From NCBI RefSeq assembly GCF_902506345.1, contig NZ_LR733413.1, forward strand, positions 2,602,617 through 2,666,616: a stretch of DNA of 64,000 bases, given 5' to 3'. Every line of letters starts with the position of its first letter. Positions within the stretch are counted from its first letter, which is position 1. Positions 26,714-34,167 of the stretch are shown one piece after another. The notes beneath the pieces are model-generated. The model was not told where the DNA came from. It worked only from the letters and a program-made list of their open reading frames with translations, and did no database searches. The position numbers and the translations under genes were made by a program. Origin of the DNA: Flavobacterium sp. 9R (lineage in GTDB: Bacteria > Bacteroidota > Bacteroidia > Flavobacteriales > Flavobacteriaceae).

Positions 26714-27136
26714 ATGAGTATCAAAGAAATACAAGACGAAATTGTAGATGAATTTTCGATGTTCGACGACTGGATGCAGCGTTACGAATACATTATTGAG
26801 TTAGGAAAAAATTTGCCTTTAATAGAAGAAACTGCCAAAACCGATGATAATTTAATCAAAGGATGCCAGTCGAAAGTTTGGTTACAAGGCCAGCAAAACG
26901 AGGACAAAATTGTATTCACTGCTGATAGTGATGCGATTTTGACAAAAGGGATTATCGCTATTTTAATACGCGCATTCTCGAACCAGAAACCTGCTGATAT
27001 CTTGAACGCCGAGATGGATTTTATTGATGAAATTGGACTTAAAGAACATTTATCACCCACCAGAGCCAATGGTTTAGTATCGATGATTAAAAACATCAAA
27101 ATGTATGCTTTGGCGTTTGATGCAAAAAATAATTAA
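26714..27136 (+). CDS. sufE: Sulfur acceptor SufE
   Basis: Accepts persulfide from SufS and stimulates its activity. The 140 residues include the active cysteine C51 in DNLIKGCQSKVWL, the same position as in E. coli SufE (138 residues), and the downstream ADSDAILTKGIIAILIRAFSNQ and LSPTRANGLVSMI segments conserved in the family. It lies 2 nt after the small lipoprotein gene. A GxxExxY gene follows 30 nt downstream. Confidence 0.96.
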   Translation: MSIKEIQDEIVDEFSMFDDWMQRYEYIIELGKNLPLIEETAKTDDNLIKGCQSKVWLQGQQNEDKIVFTADSDAILTKGIIAILIRAFSNQKPADILNAEMDFIDEIGLKEHLSPTRANGLVSMIKNIKMYALAFDAKNN

Positions 27137-27166
27137 ACATATAAGCCATTAAAGTTTTTTTCAAAG

Positions 27167-27556
27167 ATGAAAATAACAAGAACTTTTTTAAAAGAATTGG
27201 TGTATCAGGTAAATGGAGCAGCGATAGAAGTTCATAAAATTTTAGGACCAGGTTTACTAGAAAACATTTATCATCAATGTATTAAAAAGGAATTAGAATT
27301 GCGCAAAATAAATTATTCTTCTGAACTTCAAATTCCTTTAACATATAAAGGTTTTGAATTGGAATCAAAACTTAGATGTGATTTGTTTATTGAGAATTCG
27401 TTGGTTGTTGAATTAAAATCTGTTGCTGAAATCAATCCAATTTTTGATGCTCAACTACTTACCTATATGAATTTATTGAAGGCTCCAATGGGTTTGTTAA
27501 TTAATTTTGGCGTTAAGAATATATACTATGAAGGACAAAAAACAATGGTAAATTAA
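27167..27556 (+). CDS. GxxExxY protein (PD-(D/E)XK-like)
   Basis: A 129-residue protein with the defining GPGLLENIYHQC motif (GxxExxY) near residues 27-38 and the nuclease-like core LRCDLFIENSLVVELKSVAEI, in which D, E and K occupy the PD-(D/E)XK positions. GxxExxY proteins (PDDEXK_3) are scattered in Bacteroidota genomes; their biological role is unknown. The gene sits between sufE and the DUF59 gene with longer gaps (30 and 140 nt) than its neighbours, consistent with later insertion into the operon. Confidence 0.88.
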   Translation: MKITRTFLKELVYQVNGAAIEVHKILGPGLLENIYHQCIKKELELRKINYSSELQIPLTYKGFELESKLRCDLFIENSLVVELKSVAEINPIFDAQLLTYMNLLKAPMGLLINFGVKNIYYEGQKTMVN

Positions 27557-27696
27557 TATTATAGAAAGCTAGATGATTAATGTTGGTTCAGATTTAATTA
27601 GATGATATTTTTATAAGTTTATTAAATGAACTTATATCCAGACTTTAGAAAACAAAAAAACTCATATGACTAATATGTTTTAATAAATTAAAAAAA

Positions 27697-28020
27697 ATGA
27701 CAGAAGAAATAAATACCGCCGAGTTAGGAGAAGCCATCGTAAAGAAATTAAAAACGATTTACGACCCAGAGATTCCAGTAGACATTTACGAATTGGGATT
27801 GATTTATGACGTGATGGTCAATACCGATTATGAAGTAAAAATCTTGATGACTTTAACTTCACCAAATTGCCCTGTTGCAGAAAGTTTACCAAGAGAAGTA
27901 GAAGAGAAAATCAAATCGATTGAGCACGTAAAAGATGCCGATGTAGAAATCACTTTCGACCCACCTTGGAGCAAGGATTTAATGAGCGAAGAAGCTAAAT
28001 TAGAATTGGGAATGCTTTAA
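27697..28020 (+). CDS. DUF59/MIP18-family Fe-S maturation factor (SufT/PaaD-like)
   Basis: A 107-residue protein covering one DUF59 domain. The conserved DPEIPVDIYELGLIYDV, the LTSPNCPVAESLPREV segment with the conserved cysteine, and FDPPWSKDLMSEEAKLELGM are all present. In suf operons DUF59 proteins act as auxiliary Fe-S maturation factors (SufT, similar to eukaryotic MIP18). It is followed after a heptanucleotide-repeat spacer by the DUF2480 gene. Confidence 0.93.
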   Translation: MTEEINTAELGEAIVKKLKTIYDPEIPVDIYELGLIYDVMVNTDYEVKILMTLTSPNCPVAESLPREVEEKIKSIEHVKDADVEITFDPPWSKDLMSEEAKLELGML

Positions 28021-28027
28021 TTAAAAA

Positions 28028-28090
28028 GTGCTCAGTGTTCAGTTTTTAGTACCCAGTTTTACTGACCACTAAGGACTGACCACTGACTAC
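28028..28090. repeat. Nine phased heptanucleotides in two opposite orientations
   Basis: The 63-bp spacer divides exactly into nine 7-mers. The first four read GTGCTCA, GTGTTCA and similar (pattern GTnnnnA); the last four read TGACCAC, TAAGGAC and similar, the inverted pattern. GTTTTAC is the pivot. The halves could pair into an imperfect hairpin. Confidence 0.65.
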
Positions 28091-28102
28091 TAATTTAAAA
28101 AG

Positions 28103-28612
28103 ATGGACGAAATAATTAATAAAGTAGCGAACAGTTCGTTACAAGTTTTTGATTTAGAAGATTATTGGCCTGTTGGTATTCGTTCTCAAATAGACATATC
28201 ACAATGGCTAGTCGAAGGATTCTTACTCAAAGAAACAGAGTATAGACAAGCATTAAAGCAACACGATTGGACCCAATATCAAGACCATTATGTGGCAGTA
28301 TATTGTGGTACAGATGCTATTGTTCCTGCTTGGGCCTGCATATTGGCAGCTACTTATTTGGTGCCTTATGCCAAGAAAGTAGTATTGGGAACCGTTCCTG
28401 AACTAAACACAGCTTTGTATCTCGAGGTCTTGAATACGATAGATTATTCAGACTATTTGGATAAAGCAGTAATACTAAAGGGCTGTTCCAAAAAGCCCGT
28501 TCCAGAGAGTGCTTACATAGCCGCCATTCAAAAACTGCAACCTTTGGCCAAAAGCATTATGTATGGTGAGGCTTGTTCAGCAGTGCCTTTGTACAAAAGG
28601 CCCAAAACATAA
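28103..28612 (+). CDS. DUF2480-family protein
   Basis: A 169-residue cytoplasmic protein typical of Bacteroidota and regularly found next to suf genes. Distinctive segments are the N-terminal VANSSLQVFDLEDYWP, the YVAVYCGTDAIVPAWACILAATYL block with a conserved cysteine, and the C-terminal LKGCSKKPVPESAY and YGEACSAVPLYKR segments with two more cysteines. The three conserved cysteines could hold a metal or Fe-S cluster, which is inference. Function unknown; the context suggests a role with Fe-S assembly. Confidence 0.88.
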   Translation: MDEIINKVANSSLQVFDLEDYWPVGIRSQIDISQWLVEGFLLKETEYRQALKQHDWTQYQDHYVAVYCGTDAIVPAWACILAATYLVPYAKKVVLGTVPELNTALYLEVLNTIDYSDYLDKAVILKGCSKKPVPESAYIAAIQKLQPLAKSIMYGEACSAVPLYKRPKT

Positions 28613-28665
28613 TTTTTTCAGAAACCCCAGCAATGGGCATTTTCAGGATGCAAAGTCCCGCTATC

Positions 28666-28771
28666 CGCTGCACCCGAGCGATAGCGAACTGACGAAGTAA
28701 TCTTTTGTGCTGAATCCCAGCACAAAAGGATTTTCGCTGCACCCGAGCGATAGCGAACTGGCGAAGCAATC
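28666..28771. repeat. Direct repeat pair flanking a perfect hairpin
   Basis: Two 37-bp copies (28666-28702 and 28735-28771) differ at two positions; both contain CCCGAGCGATAGCGAACTG. Between them lies a perfect 10-bp hairpin (TTTTGTGCTG with CAGCACAAAA). The GC content is well above that of the surroundings. A related 17-bp piece is inserted in the tRNA-tail array at 8707-8723. Confidence 0.7.
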
Positions 28772-28856
28772 GGGGTTAGGGAGCTACAACTTTCCTTTTT
28801 GTTATGATTTTTGTAGTTTATAACCATTTATTTTTCAGTGTTTTAATGGTTTTTAC

Positions 28857-28864
28857 TACATTTG
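28857..28864 (+). promoter_or_regulatory. -7 promoter element of the DUF3078 gene
   Basis: TACATTTG, an exact TAnnTTTG match, 25 nt before the ATG at 28890. Confidence 0.55.
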
Positions 28865-28889
28865 AGTAAGAACCTTAAAACCAAACGAA

Positions 28890-29819
28890 ATGAGAGCCAT
28901 TGTAATTACCCTGTTTTTGCTTTATTCCGTTACTGAAGCACAAGCACAAAACACCGAGAAAGAGCTAATCAAAAACACCGAAGCTGCGGTTAAGAACATC
29001 AACGATACTTTACCTAACGGCTGGCGCAAAAAAGGAAATATTGCTTTTCTTTTCAGTCAGTCCAATTTTAATAACTGGATTGCAGGTGGAGAAAATAACT
29101 TGTCTGGAAATTTAGGCATCAACTATGATTTCAACTACAAAAAAGACAAACTGACTTGGGACAACAAAATCATTGCATCTTACGGTTTACTACAAACCAA
29201 AAATGCCGATTTTGAGAAAAAAACCGATGACCGTTTCGAATTCAATTCTACGCTAGGGCAACACGCTTTTGGTAATTGGTATTACTCTTTATTCCTTAAT
29301 TTTAGGACTCAATTTACTCGTGGTTATGTTTATGGCAAAGATGCCAATGGAGCCGAGATAAGAACCGAAAACACCAACTTTTTATCGCCTGGGTATCTTA
29401 CTTTTGGTCCTGGTTTGTTCTGGAAAAAAGGTGACCATTTGCGTTTGAATTTTGCACCATTGACCTCCAAAATGACCTTCGTAGACGATTTTTATACCTC
29501 TCAACCAGGTTATGTAGATGGAGCGTATTTTGGGGTTGATGCCAATAAAAGCTTGCGCTACGAATTGGGTTTTTATGCTTCGGCTTATTATAAATTCAAC
29601 TTAATGACGAATGTTTCTGCAGAGAATACGCTGAATCTTTACACCAATTATTTAGAAGACCCTCAAAACGTCGATATGGATTATTCATTGGCTATCGTGA
29701 TGAAAATTAATAAATTTCTATCAGCCAATTTGAACTTTCAAGCCATTTATGACGACAATGCTTTTCAGGGATTTCAAACCCGACAAGTTTTTGGTTTAGG
29801 AGTGAATTATGGGTTTTAG
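28890..29819 (+). CDS. DUF3078-family outer membrane protein
   Basis: A 309-residue protein with signal peptide (about 1-19, ending AQAQN). The body matches DUF3078: GWRKKGNIAFLFSQSNFNNWIAGGENNLSGNLGINYDF, followed by alternating amphipathic strands and a C-terminal strand ending in aromatic F (RQVFGLGVNYGF), as expected for an outer membrane beta-barrel. Function unknown. It has its own promoter element and is followed by a large structured repeat. Confidence 0.9.
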   Translation: MRAIVITLFLLYSVTEAQAQNTEKELIKNTEAAVKNINDTLPNGWRKKGNIAFLFSQSNFNNWIAGGENNLSGNLGINYDFNYKKDKLTWDNKIIASYGLLQTKNADFEKKTDDRFEFNSTLGQHAFGNWYYSLFLNFRTQFTRGYVYGKDANGAEIRTENTNFLSPGYLTFGPGLFWKKGDHLRLNFAPLTSKMTFVDDFYTSQPGYVDGAYFGVDANKSLRYELGFYASAYYKFNLMTNVSAENTLNLYTNYLEDPQNVDMDYSLAIVMKINKFLSANLNFQAIYDDNAFQGFQTRQVFGLGVNYGF

Positions 29820-29855
29820 TAGCTGATGTAACCCAAAAATCAAAATAGTTCCTTT

Positions 29856-29940
29856 TAGCCCCGGGAGTAGCGGCATCCTTTGTTGTCTCGTTTTTTTTGA
29901 ACGAGACAACAAAGATATAGCGAATCACGGGACGATGCTA
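29856..29940. repeat. Structured intergenic repeat, copy 1
   Basis: Begins TAGCCCCGGGAGTAGCGGCATC and so on; 15-bp perfect stem at 29878-29892/29900-29914 (CTTTGTTGTCTCGTT with its complement), then GATATAGCGAATCACGGGAC, whose bases pair back with the start (9 of 12 positions). It has the same outer framework as 37298-37389 with a different inner stem. Function unknown; it could be an RNA element or a mobile repeat. Confidence 0.7.
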
Positions 29941-29974
29941 ACAAGAAAGCCCAATGCAGACTGCTCCTAATAAT

Positions 29975-30015
29975 AAAAAAAAGCCCTTTTGATGGTTTCT
30001 CAAAAGGGCTTTTTT
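29975..30015. terminator. Bidirectional terminator before hflX
   Basis: GCCCTTTTGA pairs with TCAAAAGGGC around a 7-nt loop. A-tract on the left and T-tract on the right allow use from both strands; hflX ends 4 nt away. Confidence 0.88.
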
Positions 30016-30019
30016 AGTA

Positions 30020-31252
30020 TTATTCTTTTTCTTCTTTCTCAATGGCATCCTTATAATCTGGATACAAGAATTTGTTGTACGGGAAGCGCGTGATGTGAAT
30101 TTGTCGCACGGCTTCGTATACTCGTTCTCTAAATTCCTCGAAGTTTTCTTTGTGGGTGGCCGAGATGAATAAGGCATTTTCGTGGCCCACGCGACTCATC
30201 CAAGTTTGTTTCCACTCTTCTAGCGTAAAGTGACGTGGCGTTTTTTCGGTCATTAAATCGTCTTCGTCTATCGTTAAATGTTGGTAAGCATCGATTTTGT
30301 TGAACACCATTAGCGTAGGTTTGTCATTGGCTTTGATGTCTAACAAGGTTTGATTTACAGATGCAATGTGGTCTTCAAAATCAGGGTGTGAGATATCCAC
30401 AATGTGCAATAACAAATCGGCTTCGCGTACTTCGTCTAGCGTACTTTTGAACGAATCGACCAATTGCGTAGGTAACTTTCGTATGAATCCTACGGTGTCT
30501 GAAAGCAAGAAAGGCAAGTTTTTGATGACCACTTTTCGAACGGTAGTGTCTAGGGTGGCAAACAATTTATTTTCCACAAAAACATCGCTTTTGCCCACCG
30601 CATTCATCAAGGTTGATTTGCCGACATTGGTATATCCTACCAGCGCGACACGAACCATAGCGCCGCGATTGCTGCGCTGAATCCCCATTTGTTTGTCAAT
30701 GGTTTTGATTTTGTCTTTTAGCAACGAGATACGATCACGAACAATACGTCGATCGGTTTCGATCTCGGTTTCTCCCGGACCACGCATCCCGATTCCTCCT
30801 TTTTGTCGTTCTAAGTGCGTCCATAAACCCGAAAGACGAGGCAACAAATAGATGCATTGCGCCAATTCTACCTGCGTTCTGGCATAAGAAGTTTCGGCGC
30901 GTTGCGCAAAAATATCCAAGATTAAATTGGTACGGTCAAGGATTTTGCAGTCGATAATTTTGGAGATATTCTTTTGTTGCGAAGGGGTTAATTCGTCGTC
31001 AAAAATCAAGGTCGAAATGTCATTTTCTTTTACAAAAAGATGAATTTCGTCTATTTTACCTGTACCCAAAAACGTTTTGGGATTGGGTTTGTCCATTTTT
31101 TGCCAAAAGCGTTTTACTACTTGTCCACCAGCAGTAAAGGTCAAAAACTCTAATTCGTCAAGGTATTCACTCAGTTTGTCTTCACTTTGATTTTGAGTAA
31201 CAATCCCGACGATAGCCGTTTTTTCGAAATTTATTTTTTCTTTTTCTAACAT
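30020..31252 (-). CDS. hflX: Ribosome-associated GTPase HflX
   Basis: GTPase that splits stalled ribosomes under stress. The 410 residues have an N-terminal HflX-specific domain with GQVVKRFWQKMDKPNPKTFLGTGKIDEI, a helical linker ending in GGIGMRGPGETEIETDRR, and the G domain with G1 GYTNVGKSTLM, G3 DTVGFI and G4 NKID. Length is near E. coli HflX (426). It lies 25 nt downstream of the secreted hypothetical gene at 31278-32186 and may share its transcript. Confidence 0.96.
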   Translation of the reverse strand: MLEKEKINFEKTAIVGIVTQNQSEDKLSEYLDELEFLTFTAGGQVVKRFWQKMDKPNPKTFLGTGKIDEIHLFVKENDISTLIFDDELTPSQQKNISKIIDCKILDRTNLILDIFAQRAETSYARTQVELAQCIYLLPRLSGLWTHLERQKGGIGMRGPGETEIETDRRIVRDRISLLKDKIKTIDKQMGIQRSNRGAMVRVALVGYTNVGKSTLMNAVGKSDVFVENKLFATLDTTVRKVVIKNLPFLLSDTVGFIRKLPTQLVDSFKSTLDEVREADLLLHIVDISHPDFEDHIASVNQTLLDIKANDKPTLMVFNKIDAYQHLTIDEDDLMTEKTPRHFTLEEWKQTWMSRVGHENALFISATHKENFEEFRERVYEAVRQIHITRFPYNKFLYPDYKDAIEKEEKE

Positions 31253-31277
31253 ATCATCAAATAAGTCGCAAATTTAA

Positions 31278-32186
31278 TCATTTGCTTTGTACTTCTGATG
31301 CTGTTCCGTTAAAAACCGATGTTGGTTCGTAAGTATAGGTTTTTACAGTCTTAATCATTCCACTGTCTTCGATTAGGGAATAAGAAGCAGGATAATTTTG
31401 AGCATTGTATTTGAACGTTCCTGCGCGAACTATTGTGTTAGCAGTTGAGGTAAATTTTAATTCGTTGTTAGGACTTATAAAGGTAAACTCAAATTCCTCT
31501 TCTTGGAACGAAACCAAAGGAATAATCACTTGGTAATTGGGACCAAAAATGTTTTTTACCATCAACAAATTAGCTGATTCTTTGTCATCATAACCAAAAT
31601 ACTTGATGGTCTTGTCGCCCAAAAGTCCTGTTTGTTTGATTTGATTTTCTTTGTCGTAATAGAATTCGGTTTTGTGGATGATTTGTTTGTTTCTGTCACG
31701 AACTGAGCGGCGAACGACCTTCCCGTTTTCGACTACAAAATCTACTTCTTCCACAAAAAGTTGCTGGGTGGTACTTTTTTTGGTGACTTGCTTGATTCGG
31801 GAACCGTCATAGGTATACGTTACGGTTTTGGTTACAAATTTACCGTCTTCGTCGTATTTTTTGGTAAACAAAATCAAGCGGTCTTCAGCGTCATAAGCGT
31901 AGCTAATTACTTCTTTCCAATTGCTTCCGTTGCGGTCTTTTACAGTGTGATCGAGTAATCCTTTTTTGTTATAAAAGAAACTTTGGGTGACATCCGAGGT
32001 TTTGATGGTGGTTAATTTTCCGTTGTCAAAAGCATAGGTTTTGTTGACCATTTCACCACTTTTTAGGTTTCTAAAATTGGTTTTGACTACGGCAATTTGC
32101 TTTAATTGCAACGATTTGTCTAAGGTTTGACTTTGTAAGCCATACGAAAAAGCCATCAGAGCGAAGGCCGCGAAATAGGTTTTCAT
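31278..32186 (-). CDS. Secreted hypothetical protein with YD-like beta repeats
   Basis: A 302-residue protein with signal peptide (about 1-19, ending LQSQ). The mature part has repeated short strands with the pattern x-Y-x-Y-D-x-x-x-R/Q-I (YAYDAEDRLILFTKKYDEDG, YTYDGSRIKQV, FYYDKENQIKQTG), weakly resembling YD/RHS repeats, but it is far too short to be an RHS toxin. No enzyme motif is visible. Function unknown. Confidence 0.75.
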   Translation of the reverse strand: MKTYFAAFALMAFSYGLQSQTLDKSLQLKQIAVVKTNFRNLKSGEMVNKTYAFDNGKLTTIKTSDVTQSFFYNKKGLLDHTVKDRNGSNWKEVISYAYDAEDRLILFTKKYDEDGKFVTKTVTYTYDGSRIKQVTKKSTTQQLFVEEVDFVVENGKVVRRSVRDRNKQIIHKTEFYYDKENQIKQTGLLGDKTIKYFGYDDKESANLLMVKNIFGPNYQVIIPLVSFQEEEFEFTFISPNNELKFTSTANTIVRAGTFKYNAQNYPASYSLIEDSGMIKTVKTYTYEPTSVFNGTASEVQSK

Positions 32187-32281
32187 TTTTGTTTAGTATT
32201 GATTTGGGACGACCAAAATACAAAAATGATTTTTAGTAAACGCGATTTAGAAAATCATTTCTTTGAAGGTAAAATAGAGAG

Positions 32282-32524
32282 CTATTCTAGATTTTCAGCA
32301 GCCATTCTAATTCGTGCCGAAATATCAAACAAAGCATTTCGTAGCATTTCTTTTTCTTCATCAGTAAATTCGCCGTGACCGCCGTTTCCATCTCTGCCAT
32401 TGAGTTTGTTGTACATCCAAGAACTTGATTTACCAAAATAGGTTTTAGCAATATCTGCCCAAGATATGTCTAAAATTATATCATCTAATTGTTGTCTTGC
32501 TGTTTTTTTCTCTGCGACTTTCAT
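32282..32524 (-). CDS. DUF5053-like small protein
   Basis: An 80-residue cytoplasmic protein: MKVAEKKTARQQLDDIILDI at the start, then SWADIAKTYFGKSSSWMYNKLNGRDG, which looks like a helix-turn-helix-like recognition segment, and an acidic helical end. It resembles DUF5053, a small Bacteroidota family frequent in accessory DNA. It is 32 nt downstream of a 42-codon ORF, both controlled by a promoter that carries a perfect palindrome. It is the best candidate in the unit for a DNA-binding autoregulator, which is inference. Confidence 0.7.
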   Translation of the reverse strand: MKVAEKKTARQQLDDIILDISWADIAKTYFGKSSSWMYNKLNGRDGNGGHGEFTDEEKEMLRNALFDISARIRMAAENLE

Positions 32525-32556
32525 ACTATTATATTTTATTAAACTTAATTTTCAAG

Positions 32557-32685
32557 TTAGCCGTCTAATAAATTGTAAAACAACTCTACTATTAAAACTC
32601 TTAACGTTTTAGAAGGATTATGTTTGGCATTTTTATAATTTCTAATTTGCTCAATCAATTCCTTTTCTTGGTCGGTTAATTCCAT
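32557..32685 (-). CDS. 42-residue ORF, first gene of the DUF5053 unit
   Basis: Starts MELTDQEKELIEQIRNYKNA and ends in FYNLLDG; it is a charged, helical small protein. The ATG lies about 24 nt after the -7 element of the palindrome-bearing promoter, an ideal spacing, and the next gene starts 32 nt after its stop. Codon usage and amphipathic helix pattern look genuine. Function unknown. Confidence 0.6.
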   Translation of the reverse strand: MELTDQEKELIEQIRNYKNAKHNPSKTLRVLIVELFYNLLDG

Positions 32686-32708
32686 TTTATGGGTTTGATT
32701 TTACTTTG

Positions 32709-32740
32709 TAAATGTACTGCGAATATTCGCAGTAAACAAA
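32709..32740 (-). promoter_or_regulatory. Promoter with a palindromic operator between the boxes
   Basis: On the minus strand TTTG (32740-32737), 20 nt, then TACATTTA (32716-32709) form a near-consensus promoter. The perfect 20-bp palindrome TACTGCGAATATTCGCAGTA (32715-32734) fills the spacer, an ideal repressor-binding position. Confidence 0.7.
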
Positions 32741-32787
32741 TTTATTTATACTCTCCTAAGGTTGCTATTCGGTGATTTTATAATTCT

Positions 32788-34143
32788 CTACTTATCCCCA
32801 AATAGTTGCACATCATCTACCATAAAAGCACCATCTAATGCGGCATTTTTTCCTGATCCTGTGTAGCGAAAGGCAATATTGACTTTGCCTTTGAACGCAC
32901 TTAAATCTATAGCGCCCGAGCCTATGAATTGGTACCAAGGAGTGGCCTGTTTGGGCACTATGGCTTTTAAGGGAGTCCAAGTGGCGGTAGCTATGTTTAC
33001 GCCATCAAAATTGGTGGAAATAAAAACCTCTAAAGTATTCAGAGGCGAATCGACATCGAGATGATGTTGGGCGGAGCGGAAGGTCAAGATTTCGTTAGTG
33101 TGAATATCTAAGTCGATTTTGGGTGAAATTAACCAAGCCACATTCGAAACCACTTTGGTTCCCGAAATTGCAAACTCGGCGTACCCATTGCCATTGTAAA
33201 CCGTACCTTTCCACACTGGCGTGCCTTTTTGTGCTAGATTTGTCCAGCCAGGTAAACTTAGGTTGGTTTTATCGACTACTTTTTCAAAATCTTCTTTGAA
33301 GAAGGGTGTGATACTAGCGCCTGTAAGGTTTACATCTTTTTCAGAACGAGCGATGAGTTGGTAATCGGTGCCAAATTTGGTCAAAATACCTTTGACTTTT
33401 CCGCTTCCTTTTGGGACTGTTTTTGTGGCGAAATTGGCAAAACTAGAGGTTCTAAAAATAACCTGATTTCCCAATTGGTCCATCAAATTCCAATTGGTGC
33501 CGCCACCGATATCTTCGCTTTCTTCATAGTATTTTCGTCCTACAGCATCGGTTGTAAATTGTACGTTTTGCAATTCGACCAAAGTGTTTAAGTTGGCGTC
33601 ATTCAGTAATTCTGGAATGGTCGTAGCTTTGGTCAATTGCGATTCTTCGATAATGGTGCAGGAGGGGAACAGCACTTTTTTATAGTCGTTTTGCGAAAGT
33701 CTTCCCACGCTACCTTCGTTATAGGAATTGACATAAATTGACCCAATTCTGAGTCCGCCGAAATTGATGTCGGTATATTGATTTTTGAGTTTAAGATAGA
33801 CTTTATTCCCCAATCGAAAATCGATGTACAAATTAGTAGCATCGATAGGCACACTAAAACCAATGGCTGGCGAGGTAGGCGTGGCCAACGTTTGAAAACT
33901 AATGGTTTTGAAAAAATTCCCGCCTTCGTCACTTGAAACCACATAGGCTTCGATGCTATCGTCATAAGGGTATTGCGCTACAATTGCATTAGCATTGGCT
34001 TTCACCTGAGCCACGGTTTGGTTGACTTTTAAATCGGGTTGTGTGCATTCTAATTTTGGAATGTCAAAATCTTCTTGTGCACAATTCATCAAGAAGAAGG
34101 AAAAGACAAACAGGATTGAAAGTGAAGAAATATAACGCTTCAT
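32788..34143 (-). CDS. DUF5689 surface lipoprotein with C-terminal jelly-roll domain
   Basis: A 451-residue lipoprotein: signal peptide and lipobox FFLMNCAQE (Cys about 21). Residues about 35-265 match DUF5689 (TVAQVKANANAIVAQYPYDDSIEAYVVSSDEGGNFFKTI, an OB-like domain). The C-terminal part (about 275-451, ITPFFKEDFEKV to AALDGAFMVDDVQLFGDK) is the choice-of-anchor-J jelly roll common in surface proteins. It lies 24 nt downstream of a TonB-dependent receptor gene, a recurrent pairing in flavobacteria, and is likely the surface-exposed partner of that receptor. Substrate unknown. Confidence 0.88.
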   Translation of the reverse strand: MKRYISSLSILFVFSFFLMNCAQEDFDIPKLECTQPDLKVNQTVAQVKANANAIVAQYPYDDSIEAYVVSSDEGGNFFKTISFQTLATPTSPAIGFSVPIDATNLYIDFRLGNKVYLKLKNQYTDINFGGLRIGSIYVNSYNEGSVGRLSQNDYKKVLFPSCTIIEESQLTKATTIPELLNDANLNTLVELQNVQFTTDAVGRKYYEESEDIGGGTNWNLMDQLGNQVIFRTSSFANFATKTVPKGSGKVKGILTKFGTDYQLIARSEKDVNLTGASITPFFKEDFEKVVDKTNLSLPGWTNLAQKGTPVWKGTVYNGNGYAEFAISGTKVVSNVAWLISPKIDLDIHTNEILTFRSAQHHLDVDSPLNTLEVFISTNFDGVNIATATWTPLKAIVPKQATPWYQFIGSGAIDLSAFKGKVNIAFRYTGSGKNAALDGAFMVDDVQLFGDK

Positions 34144-34167
34144 ATTTTTACATTTTAATGAGGTTGA

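Noticed and set aside
29938..30177. 79-codon minus-strand ORF overlapping the end of hflX
   Set aside because: It is in another frame over hflX and the terminator and has no family features.
31278..32186. RHS-type toxin based on YD-like repeats
   Set aside because: Only 302 residues, with no RHS core or toxin domain.
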